Positions 15,768 through 23,614 of a DNA stretch of 32,790 nucleotides are shown one piece after another. Location of the stretch: NCBI GenBank assembly GCA_016841905.1, contig JAENYF010000037.1, positions 1 to 32,790 of the forward strand, read 5' to 3'. This DNA is from Desulfoscipio geothermicus (GTDB lineage: Bacteria > Bacillota > Desulfotomaculia > Desulfotomaculales > Desulfallaceae). The translations under genes were made by a program, and so were the position numbers. Under the pieces are notes generated by a model. It searched no databases, was not told the origin of the DNA, and worked only from the letters and a program-made list of their open reading frames with translations. Every line of letters starts with the position of its first letter. Positions within the stretch are counted from its first letter, which is position 1.

Positions 15768-15974
15768 TTAACTGAATAGTAACAAACCGCTTTTAATTGC
15801 AACCACAAGCCATATCAAAATAGCTAGCCAAGCAATCAGTCTTTTAACTTTTTTGGTAAACCATGGTAACCTGTAAACAGCAAAATCTATTATGACTATA
15901 GGTATTAATATAAATAAACATATCTTCCAAATAAAACCATTATAAGAATTTAAAAGAATATCTATAATGTGCAT
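15768..15974 (-). CDS. Two-helix 68-aa membrane protein
   Basis: The ATG at 15974 has GGGAGG 6 bases upstream, which decides the start over a longer in-frame extension to 16028. The product has two hydrophobic segments (about residues 16-35 and 46-66) joined by a short basic loop (PWFTKKVKRL), a hairpin membrane protein. It resembles small PLDc_N/phage-holin-like hydrophobic proteins only in outline; I do not assign a family. It is a single-gene unit closed by its own strong terminator. Confidence 0.65.
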   Translation of the reverse strand: MHIIDILLNSYNGFIWKICLFILIPIVIIDFAVYRLPWFTKKVKRLIAWLAILIWLVVAIKSGLLLFS

Positions 15975-16036
15975 TACATCCCTCCCGTCACTTATATTTC
16001 GACAGAAGTAGGAATGATCCTTGCCCACTCTTCTGG

Positions 16037-16228
16037 TTAAAAATATAATGCAGTAAAATATAATTCATTCGGCAATTCTTTTCTAATAATCATTTGAATT
16101 CTCTCCTGCCTTTTAAGCTCATTCAACGCTAGCATGGCCATAGTTTTCGCCATTATACCTTGGTTCCCTTCAAGTTCATCTGTCAATAGCGGAATTGGCT
16201 TGACAGTCTGCCCGGTTATATCAAGGGC
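16037..16228 (-). pseudogene. Unidentified coding remnant
   Basis: The minus strand is open for 63 codons with protein-like composition: ALDITGQTVKPIPLLTDELE, then GNQGIMAKTMAMLALNELKR, ending at TAA 16037-16039. A stop sits immediately before the first of these codons and no good start with a ribosome site is visible; ATG 16153 would give 38 aa. It looks like the C-terminal end of a lost gene. Between it and the exporter operon (16229-16394) I see no gene. Confidence 0.35.
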
Positions 16229-16394
16229 TTACTTGTTAATTTATGCTGTTTTTCCTGGTTTAAAATTTATTAACTGGTTGAAAGAAAACGGTTTTTGGCT
16301 GTGTCTATATTATTAGGGAAAATATTTTCTAGACGCTGGTTGATTAACCATATATTATCGTAAGTAAGTATTTTTATGCCAGGGGAGAGATCAA

Positions 16395-17696
16395 ATGTTG
16401 CTATCACTAAAACAAAAGTTTACCAAAATGTCGCGGAAGAAGCTTTTGGCCGGGGCGCTAGCCATCGGCCTTGTTGTGTCTGTTGTTGCTTTCAACATCG
16501 TTAAAAGCATGAAACCCACAGGAATACCGGTAAAAACAGCCCGGGCGGAAATAAAACATGTTCAGGATAATGTTTTTGCTACCGGACGGGTAAGGTTGGT
16601 GGAAAAACAAGAGTTTTACAGTTATGAGGAAACAACGGTGAAAGAAATAAATGTTAATCCGGGCGAAACAGTACATAAGGGGCAGGTGCTCGGCCTACTT
16701 GATGCCGGTGATTTAGAGGACAAGCTTAGCAACGCCAAAGCCAACTATGCGGTGCAGCAATCCAATTTAGAAAGCGCACTTAATCCCCGGCCGGAGGAGA
16801 TAGCACAGCTCAAGGCCGACTATAACAAGGCCGAAGCCGATTACCAAAACGCCCAAAATAACTACGCGAGAATTAAACAGCTGTATGATGAAGATGCCGT
16901 AAGTGCTCAGGAACTGGAAATAGCAGAACTCGAGCTGGTCGCCAGGGAAACGGAGTACAAAAATGCCGGCTCCAGGCTGAAAATCAAGACATCAGGTCCC
17001 ACGGGTCCGGAATTGACCTCCATTGAAGCACAGGTGGAGCAGGCCCGCATCCAGATGGAACTGGCCCAGCGGCAATTTGATAGAACCACTCTCACGGTGG
17101 CAATGGACGGGGTGGTAATTGCCGTGGAGGTGGCCGAGGGGGACCACATTAATCCCGGCACCCGGCTTATTACTATCGGCAACACGGATAAGGTGGAAGT
17201 AACGGCTGGGGTGAGTGAAGCGGACAGCGGCAGGCTAAAGACCGGGCAGCAAGTGAAAGTTACTGCCGCCGCGCTGCCGGAACGAGAGTATATTGGGACA
17301 CTGCACAGCGTCTCCCCCGGCGCCCTGGTAGAAACCGGAAATCAGGGCAGCCAGATCGAAGTGCCGGTGATTGTTAGGATAACCGGTGAGTCTGAGGGCC
17401 TGCGCACGGGCTATACTGTGGATCTGACCATCACCACGGTGGATATAGAAAAGACCCTGGTGATACCATATGAAGCCGTGGTTGAAAAAAACGGTAAACG
17501 CACGGTTTACGTGGTGGAGAATGACACTGCCAGGGAGAAAAAAGTTGAGACCGGCCTGGATATTGATCTTTATACAGAAATAAAATCCGGACTTAAGGAA
17601 GGCGACACAGTAGTTGTTAGCCCGGGTGAACTTCTAACGGACGGTGCCAGGGTTTCGGCAGTAAATAATGAACCTGCAGCCGGAGGGACTACCTGA
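16395..17696 (+). CDS. MacA/HlyD-type periplasmic-adaptor subunit of ABC exporter
   Basis: 433 aa from ATG 16395 with GGGGAGAG upstream. Residues about 17-36 are an N-terminal membrane anchor. The lipoyl-like half-motifs (VNPGETVHKGQVLGLLDAGD and VAEGDHINPGTRLITIG) flank a long alpha-helical hairpin (about 105-215), followed by beta-barrel and membrane-proximal domains (IEKTLVIPYEAVVEKNGKRT). This is the RND/MFP adaptor architecture used by MacAB-like exporters in Gram-positives. It overlaps the ATPase gene by one base (TGATG), so the three genes form one translationally coupled operon. The transported compound is unknown: antimicrobial, lipid or peptide export are the usual roles. Confidence 0.9.
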   Translation: MLLSLKQKFTKMSRKKLLAGALAIGLVVSVVAFNIVKSMKPTGIPVKTARAEIKHVQDNVFATGRVRLVEKQEFYSYEETTVKEINVNPGETVHKGQVLGLLDAGDLEDKLSNAKANYAVQQSNLESALNPRPEEIAQLKADYNKAEADYQNAQNNYARIKQLYDEDAVSAQELEIAELELVARETEYKNAGSRLKIKTSGPTGPELTSIEAQVEQARIQMELAQRQFDRTTLTVAMDGVVIAVEVAEGDHINPGTRLITIGNTDKVEVTAGVSEADSGRLKTGQQVKVTAAALPEREYIGTLHSVSPGALVETGNQGSQIEVPVIVRITGESEGLRTGYTVDLTITTVDIEKTLVIPYEAVVEKNGKRTVYVVENDTAREKKVETGLDIDLYTEIKSGLKEGDTVVVSPGELLTDGARVSAVNNEPAAGGTT

Positions 17697-18439
17697 TGAT
17701 CCAAGTGTTCGATTTGACTAAAATATACAGCACCGGGGCACAGCCGGTGATAGCGTTAAAAGACGTGAACTTTGAGGTCAAGGCCGGTGAGTTTGTTGCC
17801 GTTATGGGGCCGTCAGGTTCCGGCAAATCTACCATGATGAACCTCCTTGGCTGCCTTGATACCCCTACCTCCGGATCATATAAATTGGACGGTATCGACA
17901 TAAGCACTCTCGATGAAACCGGCATGGCCAGGGTGCGCAATCAGAAAATAGGCTTTGTTTTTCAAAACTTCAACCTGCTGCCCAGGATGACAGCCCTGCG
18001 CAATGTGGAACTGCCCATGTTGTATGCCGGGATAGATGTTCGGGAAAGGATGAGAAGGGCTACCTCTGCTCTTGAGCGGGTGGGCCTGGCTGATCGGATT
18101 AACCACCGTCCCAACCAGATATCCGGCGGCCAGGTACAAAGGGTGGCCATAGCCCGGGCACTGGTTAACGAACCTGCGGTAATACTAGCCGACGAGCCCA
18201 CGGGCAACCTGGACACCCGCTCCGGTGAAGAAATTATGGCTATTTTTCAAGAATTGAACCGGGGTGGATCTACCATAGTGTTGGTCACCCACGAGCGGGA
18301 TATTGCCCTGCACGCCTCCAGGATTATCCATTTTCGGGACGGCAGGCTAGTTGACGATGAAAAAGTGGAAACTTCCTTGGATGCAGTAGAACAGAAAAAA
18401 ATTATGGGCGAATCCAATCCCCGACAGGGGGGAAAATAA
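17696..18439 (+). CDS. MacB/LolD-type ABC transporter ATPase
   Basis: 247 aa, start ATG overlapping the previous stop. All ABC ATPase motifs are intact: Walker [11 protein letters not shown]-loop [10 protein letters not shown], signature [15 protein letters not shown], Walker [13 protein letters not shown] and the switch His in LVTHERD. Its closest type is the MacB/LolD/FtsE subfamily that powers mechanotransmission rather than classical transport. A C-terminal tail of about 25 residues (after [13 protein letters not shown]) is longer than the core needs. It sits on the cytoplasmic face with the permease encoded immediately downstream (stop TAA directly followed by its GTG). Confidence 0.95.
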   Translation: MIQVFDLTKIYSTGAQPVIALKDVNFEVKAGEFVAVMGPSGSGKSTMMNLLGCLDTPTSGSYKLDGIDISTLDETGMARVRNQKIGFVFQNFNLLPRMTALRNVELPMLYAGIDVRERMRRATSALERVGLADRINHRPNQISGGQVQRVAIARALVNEPAVILADEPTGNLDTRSGEEIMAIFQELNRGGSTIVLVTHERDIALHASRIIHFRDGRLVDDEKVETSLDAVEQKKIMGESNPRQGGK

Positions 18440-19624
18440 GTGAGCCTGTTGGAAAGTATCCGGGTGGCCCTGGAGGGCATTCGGGCTAATAAACTGCGCT
18501 CTTTTTTAACCACCCTGGGCATAATTATCGGCATAGCCGCAGTGATTGCAGTAGTGGCCATCGGCCAGGGAGGCCGGGCCATACTGATGGCGGAAATGGA
18601 AAAGTTAGGCACTAATATCTTTACTATCTATGTGGACTGGCGCAGTGGAGCGCAGCCTACCGGCAAGATGCTTGAACTTAGCGACGTGCAGGTGCTGAAG
18701 GACAAGGTTCCGGGGATAACCCATATTTCCGCCAACACCTCTACCATGGAAGATGTCAGGGGCTCCAAGAATAAAAAATACTCCCGAGTAAGTGGTGTAT
18801 CTTCAGACTATGAGTACATCAGAAAGATGACTATAAAAACCGGTCATTTTTTTAGCCGGGAGGATGATTCCCTGGGCCGAAGGGTTGCCGTGCTGGACGA
18901 GGCACTGGCCGACGAAATTTTCGGCCGTTCCAAACCCGTAGGTAATATTATAAGGATCGGCAGTACACCATTTATAGTAGTGGGTGTAGTGGCCAAAGGT
19001 GACTCCATATTGGGCTTATCAGAAGAGCCAAGGGTGTTTATCCCCAGTCGATCCTGGCAGAATATGTTTGGCACATATGTAAACAGCCTGGAAGGAAGTG
19101 CTTTATCCAGGGAAAAGGTGCAGGAAACCATGGAGCAGGCCGTAAAGGTACTGGAACGGCGGCATCGCAGTTCCGCCCAATACGTTAGTTACAGTATGGA
19201 GCAGGAAATGCAGTCGGCCAACCAAGTAACCGGCATCATGACCCTGATTATCGGCGCCATCGCCGGCATATCGCTTTTAGTGGGCGGTATTGGGGTAATG
19301 AACATTATGCTAGTCTCCGTCACTGAGCGCACCAGGGAAATCGGTATTCGCATCGCCCTGGGGGCCAGCCGCAAGGATATATTGACTCAGTTTCTTATTG
19401 AGTCGGTGGTGCTTTGCTTGATTGGAGGTATAATTGGTATGCTGCTCGGTGTTGGAGGAGCCTTTCTAATTGCTAAGTTGGCCAATTGGCCGCCCCTGGT
19501 ATCCTGGTGGACGATGTTGATTGCCTTCACCTTTTCCGCCACCATCGGCATTATTTTTGGCATGCTCCCCGCCAACAAAGCAGCAAAGATGAACCCCATC
19601 GAAGCATTGCGCAGGGATACATAA
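18440..19624 (+). CDS. MacB/FtsX-type ABC permease
   Basis: 394 aa from GTG 18440, immediately after the ATPase stop, with an AGGGGGGAA ribosome site inside the ATPase end. Topology is that of MacB permeases: one N-terminal helix (NKLRSFLTTLGIIIGIAAVI), a large extracytoplasmic MacB_PCD domain (about 45-265), then three helices of the FtsX domain with the hallmark GIGVMNIMLVSVTERTREIG and a terminal PANKAAKMNPIEALR. It should form a homodimer with two copies of the ATPase and the adaptor. There is no TolC-like partner, as expected in a Gram-positive-type envelope. Confidence 0.95.
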   Translation: MSLLESIRVALEGIRANKLRSFLTTLGIIIGIAAVIAVVAIGQGGRAILMAEMEKLGTNIFTIYVDWRSGAQPTGKMLELSDVQVLKDKVPGITHISANTSTMEDVRGSKNKKYSRVSGVSSDYEYIRKMTIKTGHFFSREDDSLGRRVAVLDEALADEIFGRSKPVGNIIRIGSTPFIVVGVVAKGDSILGLSEEPRVFIPSRSWQNMFGTYVNSLEGSALSREKVQETMEQAVKVLERRHRSSAQYVSYSMEQEMQSANQVTGIMTLIIGAIAGISLLVGGIGVMNIMLVSVTERTREIGIRIALGASRKDILTQFLIESVVLCLIGGIIGMLLGVGGAFLIAKLANWPPLVSWWTMLIAFTFSATIGIIFGMLPANKAAKMNPIEALRRDT

Positions 19625-19625
19625 G

Positions 19626-19790
19626 ATGATAGGAACTCTTTCGAATCAGTTAAGGGTTGGACAAAAGAACTAAACGTGGTAAGCTGGAACGGAAGGGATC
19701 TTAAATACGACCTGCGAAATTGAGCGTTGGATCATATCAAGGTTGGCAAAGGGACAACCTTGTCAGTGGTGCACCATTTTTCATTACTAT
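19626..19790 (+). pseudogene. ydbC-like (PC4/p15 family) pseudogene
   Basis: ATG 19626 opens MIGTLS; after a one-base frame change the sequence continues ESVKGWTKELNVVSWNGRDL, KYDLRN, TGA (19721-19723), ALDHIKVGKGTTLS. This matches the YdbC/PC4 single-strand nucleic-acid-binding family, where the residue at the TGA is Trp (R-x-W-x-P/L-D-H). The first strands are missing, there is a frameshift and the end diverges, so it is dead. A CAAGGTTG/CAACCTTG hairpin follows the TGA, but it is simply the coding sequence of the KVGKG loop. Confidence 0.7.
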
Positions 19791-19827
19791 TTGTGCCGCC
19801 AGCGGAAGCGGAGGAATGGAGGTTTAA

Positions 19828-19938
19828 ATGAAAGAAGTTAAGAACCCATGGTACAGAAGGCTCTCTCCCTGAGTAATAAAGTATATACTGCTGGCAGCAG
19901 TTTTAGTAGTGTATGCCTTGGTTAAATATTTATTATAA
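19828..19938 (+). CDS. UGA-interrupted 36-codon single-pass membrane ORF
   Basis: ATG 19828 has GGAGG 5 bases upstream and reads MKEVKNPWYRRLSP, TGA (19870-19872), VIKYILLAAVLVVYALVKYLL, TAA. The part after the TGA is a clean membrane helix in the same frame, and the DsrE gene starts 20 bases after the stop. Either a Trp codon has mutated (TGG to TGA) or UGA is recoded. A perfect ACTGCTG-G-CAGCAGT dyad (19887-19901) places a GG-containing loop about 19 bases after the UGA, inside the bacterial SECIS window. I favour neither firmly; Sec at a membrane boundary would be unusual. I do not recognise the family. Confidence 0.5.
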
Positions 19939-19958
19939 TAAGTGAAGGAGCGGTTCAA

Positions 19959-20297
19959 ATGAAAAAGGTAGTCATTTTTGCTTTTAATGGGAATGCCATG
20001 TGTTTTGTGCACGTGCTTTTAAATGCTGTTGACATGGATAGCAAAGGAATGGATGCAAAAATTGTTATAGAAAGAGAAGCAGTGAAGCTTGTTAAAGATA
20101 TGGAGGAATCCAACAATTCTTTATATAAAAAAGCCAAAGAGAAAGGCTTGATTGATTGTATTTGTAAGGCTTGCTCTGCAAAAATGGGCGTGCTTGAATT
20201 CAACAAAACTGTAGGAATCCCGTTGGCAAGTGATATGAGTGGGCATCCATCCATTGCTTCTTATATTGAAAAAGGATATCAGATTATAACGATATAG
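19959..20297 (+). CDS. DsrE/DsrF-like family protein
   Basis: 112 aa from ATG 19959 with AAGGAG 10 bases upstream. The fold signature is DsrE-like: KKVVIFAFNGNAMCFVHVLL strand-helix start, a central VIEREAVKLVKDMEE segment, and a CICKACSAKMG loop with Cys residues where sulfur-carrying members have theirs. The C-terminal GHPSIASYIEKGYQIITI strand is typical. Members relay or sense sulfur (and in YedF-type proteins are linked to selenium metabolism). It is coupled to the UGA-containing membrane ORF upstream; IS21-like repeats follow. Confidence 0.75.
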   Translation: MKKVVIFAFNGNAMCFVHVLLNAVDMDSKGMDAKIVIEREAVKLVKDMEESNNSLYKKAKEKGLIDCICKACSAKMGVLEFNKTVGIPLASDMSGHPSIASYIEKGYQIITI

Positions 20298-20360
20298 GAC
20301 CTGATCTAAGGTGAGGAACAGTAGTAGCAATTGCGATTGTCGAGAGAATTGTGCTCCACC

Positions 20361-20444
20361 CGCCAGGAAAATGTTGAGCCACTAACGCTGGGAAAAGCGG
20401 GCAACTTTTAGAAATCGCTGAGAAAATATTGATTTACTTACTAA
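20361..20444 (+). repeat. Three degenerate tandem repeats, IS21-terminus-like
   Basis: Three units of 25-30 bases start at 20361, 20386 and 20416, each opening CGC(C/T)(A/G)(A/G)GAAAA; units 1 and 3 continue (T/A)(G/A)TTGA and end ACTAA. Multiple short terminal repeats of this kind bound IS21-family elements. No istA or istB sequence is seen. 20298-20360 holds nothing else recognisable. Confidence 0.35.
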
Positions 20445-20493
20445 CGATTATGCTTCAGTTAAATATCCTAAGTTGATATCAACAAATTAAAGT

Positions 20494-20523
20494 AAGCCCC
20501 CGCTTTGGTAGAGGCTTTTTTTT
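20494..20523 (+). terminator. Rho-independent-type terminator
   Basis: AAGCC (20494-20498) pairs with GGCTT (20513-20517), with an inner CC/GG, followed by eight T. It could end the DsrE transcript. From here to 20790 no gene is recognised; it contains an 11-bp inverted pair, AAAGTTGAACA (20614-20624) and TGTTCAACTTT (20716-20726). Confidence 0.55.
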
Positions 20524-20792
20524 ATGCTTTCGCCAATAAGACATCTGCAGTTCCTGTCTGAATATGCCGGCGAGAAAAGAAACCCTGACCGCCGGCTGAA
20601 CAGTTTGACAGTCAAAGTTGAACAACCTTACCGCAAAGCTGTACATTATAAATAAATAGCTCAATGGTATAAGCCCTCAACAGCGTAAGTTCTGCGTCGA
20701 CTGATTAATGCTTGATGTTCAACTTTCAGGCAGAAGTGTTCAATTTTAAACATCGAAAACAGTTGAAATTTATCGAAATTATGATGAAATGG

Positions 20793-20820
20793 TTGACAGT
20801 TAAAATAGGCTGTCTATAAT
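20793..20820 (+). promoter_or_regulatory. Consensus sigma-A promoter for the Tad2-like gene
   Basis: Perfect TTGACA (20793-20798) and perfect TATAAT (20815-20820) with a 16-base spacer. The next gene starts at 21013, leaving an untranslated leader of roughly 185 bases, with no recognised riboswitch. Confidence 0.75.
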
Positions 20821-21012
20821 TATAACCATACGGAGCAAATTGTAGAATGAGGGTATGATAGAGTCCATGGGCAGTTGCATACGTACGATCCGATATTCAA
20901 ATACTAATAATGTTGGATTTCATAAGAACAACATACAGTAACCATTGGCGAGCGGTAATTGCTTTTGTAATTTAGTAATCCAAATCTCAATAACTAGGAG
21001 GGATAATTGATT

Positions 21013-21477
21013 ATGGAAAAATACACAGGCGTTAAGTTAATTGAAGCGGACCCAATGAGTCTAAAAGAAGCAGAAGAAAAATTAAACCTGAAATTAAAGC
21101 CCACTAACGAAGCCGGGTATATGGTTAAGTATCCGGATGGTTTCAGCACCTGGATGCCAAAGTGGGAATTCGAGCAGACATTCCACAAGTTAGAAAACCA
21201 AACCTTTGCACTGGCTCTTGATGCCATATTGCATGGCGAAAAGGTAATCCGCACCAGTTGGAACAGTAAAGAAAAATGGTTAGAGCTTATAAGCGCAGTA
21301 CAAGGTAATTCCGCTGATCTTGAAAAGACAGATACTCCTAATGTTTTACCTTTTATCGGCATGAGAGTAGCACCATACCGCTTTATTCCCTGGACACCCA
21401 ACATGGACGATTTGCTTGCAGTGGACTGGACAATACTTAAACTGCCGAAAAAGGGTAAACAACCAGGAACTCACTAG
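21013..21477 (+). CDS. DUF2829/Tad2-like (Thoeris anti-defence) domain protein
   Basis: 154 aa from ATG 21013 (AGGAGGG at 20996-21002; a TTG at 21007 is an alternative). Residues about 1-60 match a small domain common in phage proteins (YTGVKLIEADPMSLKEAEEK, then GYMVKYPDGFSTWMPKWEFE). Residues about 63-143 match DUF2829, renamed Tad2-like: FALALDAILHGEKVIRTSWN, KWLELI, LPFIGMRV, then IPWTPNMDDLLAVDWTIL. Tad2 proteins from phages bind and sequester the cyclic ADP-ribose-type signal of Thoeris immunity. No Thoeris or phage structural gene lies here, so this is an orphan, prophage-derived or moron-like gene. Activity on a signal molecule is inference from the family. Confidence 0.75.
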   Translation: MEKYTGVKLIEADPMSLKEAEEKLNLKLKPTNEAGYMVKYPDGFSTWMPKWEFEQTFHKLENQTFALALDAILHGEKVIRTSWNSKEKWLELISAVQGNSADLEKTDTPNVLPFIGMRVAPYRFIPWTPNMDDLLAVDWTILKLPKKGKQPGTH

Positions 21478-21831
21478 GCTTTTGGAGTTTAACGGTCACA
21501 AATGTACTATTTGAACCTTCATACAATAGCTTAAACAGTTTGCCAGGCCACTGCCCCGGATTTTATCTACATACCGCTCGCTGTACCGTACCTTAGCTTA
21601 ACATGCAGTTTAGCCGTTGCTCTTGAGTCTCTCTAATGTAAAATATTTTAATACCAGCTACTTGGTATCACTGAGATAACGCCAGGCGGGTTCAAATCAA
21701 TCTAATAAATCCTCTCACTAACCGAACTTCACTACCGTCTGATGTGGTCGCAAGTATATTCTTATGCTGGTGTAATTTCTAAGGGCAACAACGGCAGCTT
21801 TTTATCAAGTAACATTGGTTGGCAATGAAGG

Positions 21832-21875
21832 CTTGGTATAAAGCATGCTACAGTATGGGCATGCTTTATACCAAG
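21832..21875. repeat. 17-bp perfect inverted repeat (large hairpin 1)
   Basis: CTTGGTATAAAGCATGC (21832-21848) and its exact complement (21859-21875) enclose a 10-base loop. It is immediately followed by, and shares AAG with, the second hairpin. The preceding 21478-21831 stretch shows no gene; it has a small ATACCA/TGGTAT dyad near 21651-21668. Confidence 0.85.
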
Positions 21876-21912
21876 GAAAGAGCTAGGCGATTACTTGCCT
21901 GGCTCTTTCCTT
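21873..21912. repeat. 15-bp near-perfect inverted repeat (large hairpin 2)
   Basis: AAGGAAAGAGC (21873-21883) pairs with GCTCTTTCCTT (21902-21912); after one T/G mismatch-type position AGGC pairs with GCCT around an 8-base loop. It is followed by ATTTGTCT, only weakly T-rich, so a terminator is possible but not convincing. Confidence 0.8.
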
Positions 21913-21971
21913 ATTTGTCTGCTTTGGCCCAGGCTGCACCGAAGATAGAGTCATTACTCTCGCAGTCTACA

Positions 21972-22421
21972 CTACATTATTGGGTTCTTATGAAAACAAA
22001 TTTCTTTCATATTCTGAAGCTCTTCATAGACAGATTCATCAATCATATTAAGATTAATCATGTCTTCTTTTGTTGCAGTTGGAGGATACTTTCTTCGTTT
22101 AAGATTGCCGTAGTGTTGTTTATTATAGAAACTCCACAAATTAAGTAAAATGCAAATGATTATAAATAGCAAAATAACCAATAAAGTAAATATACGAACA
22201 TCCTCGCTATTTATCTTAAGAACAATTCTTAATAGTCGAGGATAACTGTGATTTAGACCTAAAAGAGCATCTATAAAAAAGTAAACCACTGAAAGACAAT
22301 ATATCCAAACCATAAGAGAGGAAAAAATTAGTATTAATTCACGCCACCATTTTCGATTAGAATTTATTATAAACTTCTTGTTAATTTCTCTTTGCGAGAG
22401 CCTCTGTCCGGACTTGTCCAT
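21972..22421 (-). CDS. pgaD: PgaD-like subunit of poly-N-acetylglucosamine synthase
   Basis: 149 aa from ATG 22421, chosen because GGAGG lies 9 bases upstream; the open frame extends further but lacks a ribosome site. Two membrane helices (about residues 27-52 and 78-103) are followed by LWSFYNKQHYGNLKRRKYPP, matching the W-x-x-YN-x-x-x-(F/Y)-G/R-x-x-R-R motif after the second helix of PgaD. In E. coli PgaD binds PgaC and cyclic-di-GMP to activate polymer synthesis. Its start lies inside the 3' end of the glycosyltransferase gene (55-base overlap), so the two are coupled. The minus-strand order is pgaC then pgaD. Confidence 0.7.
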   Translation of the reverse strand: MDKSGQRLSQREINKKFIINSNRKWWRELILIFSSLMVWIYCLSVVYFFIDALLGLNHSYPRLLRIVLKINSEDVRIFTLLVILLFIIICILLNLWSFYNKQHYGNLKRRKYPPTATKEDMINLNMIDESVYEELQNMKEICFHKNPIM

Positions 22422-23614
22422 ACAGCATAACCTCCACGCACTCGACTTACAATTGCTTTTGGAAAAGCAAACATTACAATTATAGCGTTTAAAAACCAGT
22501 AAATAAAAGGATACCACGATCCGAAAAAGAAGTATTTCTGTACCTTATCATATTTACTATCAATGAAAAGTGATGACAATAACTGAATCAAAGAAAGCAA
22601 CACCAGGGAAAACGATGAGAAAGTTAACCAGATAATTGTATCTTGAATACTATCTGCTGTTACAAAGTAATAAAGTGTCACAAACACCCAACTATAAGAC
22701 CAAAAAAGGCTCATCCATTGTTCGTAATAAATGGGCCAAAGTCTCCGATGTCTCCAGTCCAAAATTACTTTCCAATGTCTTAAAATAACTTCTTGGCCGC
22801 CTTGAGCCCATCTAATTCGTTGCTTCCATATGCCTTTAAATGTTTCAGGGACTAACATCCAACAAAGTGCTCTTACTTCATACCTTATATCCCAAAATTT
22901 TTCTTGTAACTTCCAGGAAATTGAAATATCTTCAGTAATCATATCATGATCCCATAGACCTACATCGACTAGAGCTTTCTTGCGAAAAGCAACCACAACA
23001 CCAGAAACGGTCATTATCTTCCCTGATAACCGCTGTGCTCTTTTTATAGCACCGATAATGGAAGCATATTCGACAATCTGTAATTTCGCAAGAAGCGTAT
23101 CACGGTTTCTAATTCTTGGATTGCCGGTTACAGCTCCAAGTCTCTCACCTTTGTATAGAAAGTTAGAAACTAGATAGTGCACTGCATAAGGATCGAGCAC
23201 TGCATCTGAATCAATACAAATTAAATATTCTGACTTAGCAGCAAAACATGCTAATTTGAGGGCTGTTGCTTTACCCCGGTTTTCATTACAATCTATAATT
23301 CTTAGGTTGGGATATTTCTTTGACAACTCATGAAGGATTTCACCTGTTCGATCACGACTTCCATCATTAACAGCAATTATCTCTTTATTTTGATAAGCAA
23401 TTTTATCCATATAGTGTATAGTTTCTTCAATCGTATCTTCTTCGTTATAGCAAGGAATAAGTATGCTTACCATTGGCCAATCTATTTCTTCTAATTCAAT
23501 ATCTACTCTTTCACGTCTTTTCTGAAAAATATTGGAGCCTGCAATCCAAAAAAGTGACATGACTAAAGGATACCAAAAAACATATGAAGCAAGCTTTTGG
23601 ATGACATCTTCCAT
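22367..23614 (-). CDS. pgaC: PgaC/IcaA-like family-2 glycosyltransferase
   Basis: 415 aa from ATG 23614 (GGGAGG 7 bases upstream; a 10-residue longer frame lacks a ribosome site). One N-terminal helix (about 12-30) precedes a processive GT2 domain: VSILIPCYNEEDTIEETI, AVNDGSRDRTGEIL, CIDSDAVLDP (metal-binding DxD-type), MITEDISISWKL (catalytic base region) and QRIRWAQGG (QxxRW). Three or four C-terminal helices form the secretion channel. It polymerises UDP-GlcNAc into beta-1,6-GlcNAc (PNAG) for biofilm matrix. A deacetylase (PgaB/IcaB) is not in the window; the NAGPA protein at 6 kb is far away. A 54% AT codon bias is not unusual here. Confidence 0.85.
   Translation of the reverse strand: MEDVIQKLASYVFWYPLVMSLFWIAGSNIFQKRRERVDIELEEIDWPMVSILIPCYNEEDTIEETIHYMDKIAYQNKEIIAVNDGSRDRTGEILHELSKKYPNLRIIDCNENRGKATALKLACFAAKSEYLICIDSDAVLDPYAVHYLVSNFLYKGERLGAVTGNPRIRNRDTLLAKLQIVEYASIIGAIKRAQRLSGKIMTVSGVVVAFRKKALVDVGLWDHDMITEDISISWKLQEKFWDIRYEVRALCWMLVPETFKGIWKQRIRWAQGGQEVILRHWKVILDWRHRRLWPIYYEQWMSLFWSYSWVFVTLYYFVTADSIQDTIIWLTFSSFSLVLLSLIQLLSSLFIDSKYDKVQKYFFFGSWYPFIYWFLNAIIVMFAFPKAIVSRVRGGYAVWTSPDRGSRKEKLTRSL

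Noticed and set aside
19626..19790. ydbC as a third recoded (Sec) gene because a strong hairpin follows its TGA
   Set aside because: A frameshift, a missing N-terminus and a divergent end show a dead gene; the hairpin is the normal coding sequence of the KVGKG loop, and the replaced residue is Trp, not Cys.
20479..20664. 61-codon minus-strand frame
   Set aside because: It starts without a ribosome site and ends in the terminator hairpin; composition is not protein-like.
21819..22148. 109-codon plus-strand frame
   Set aside because: It is generated by the two palindromes and the antisense of pgaD; no ribosome site.
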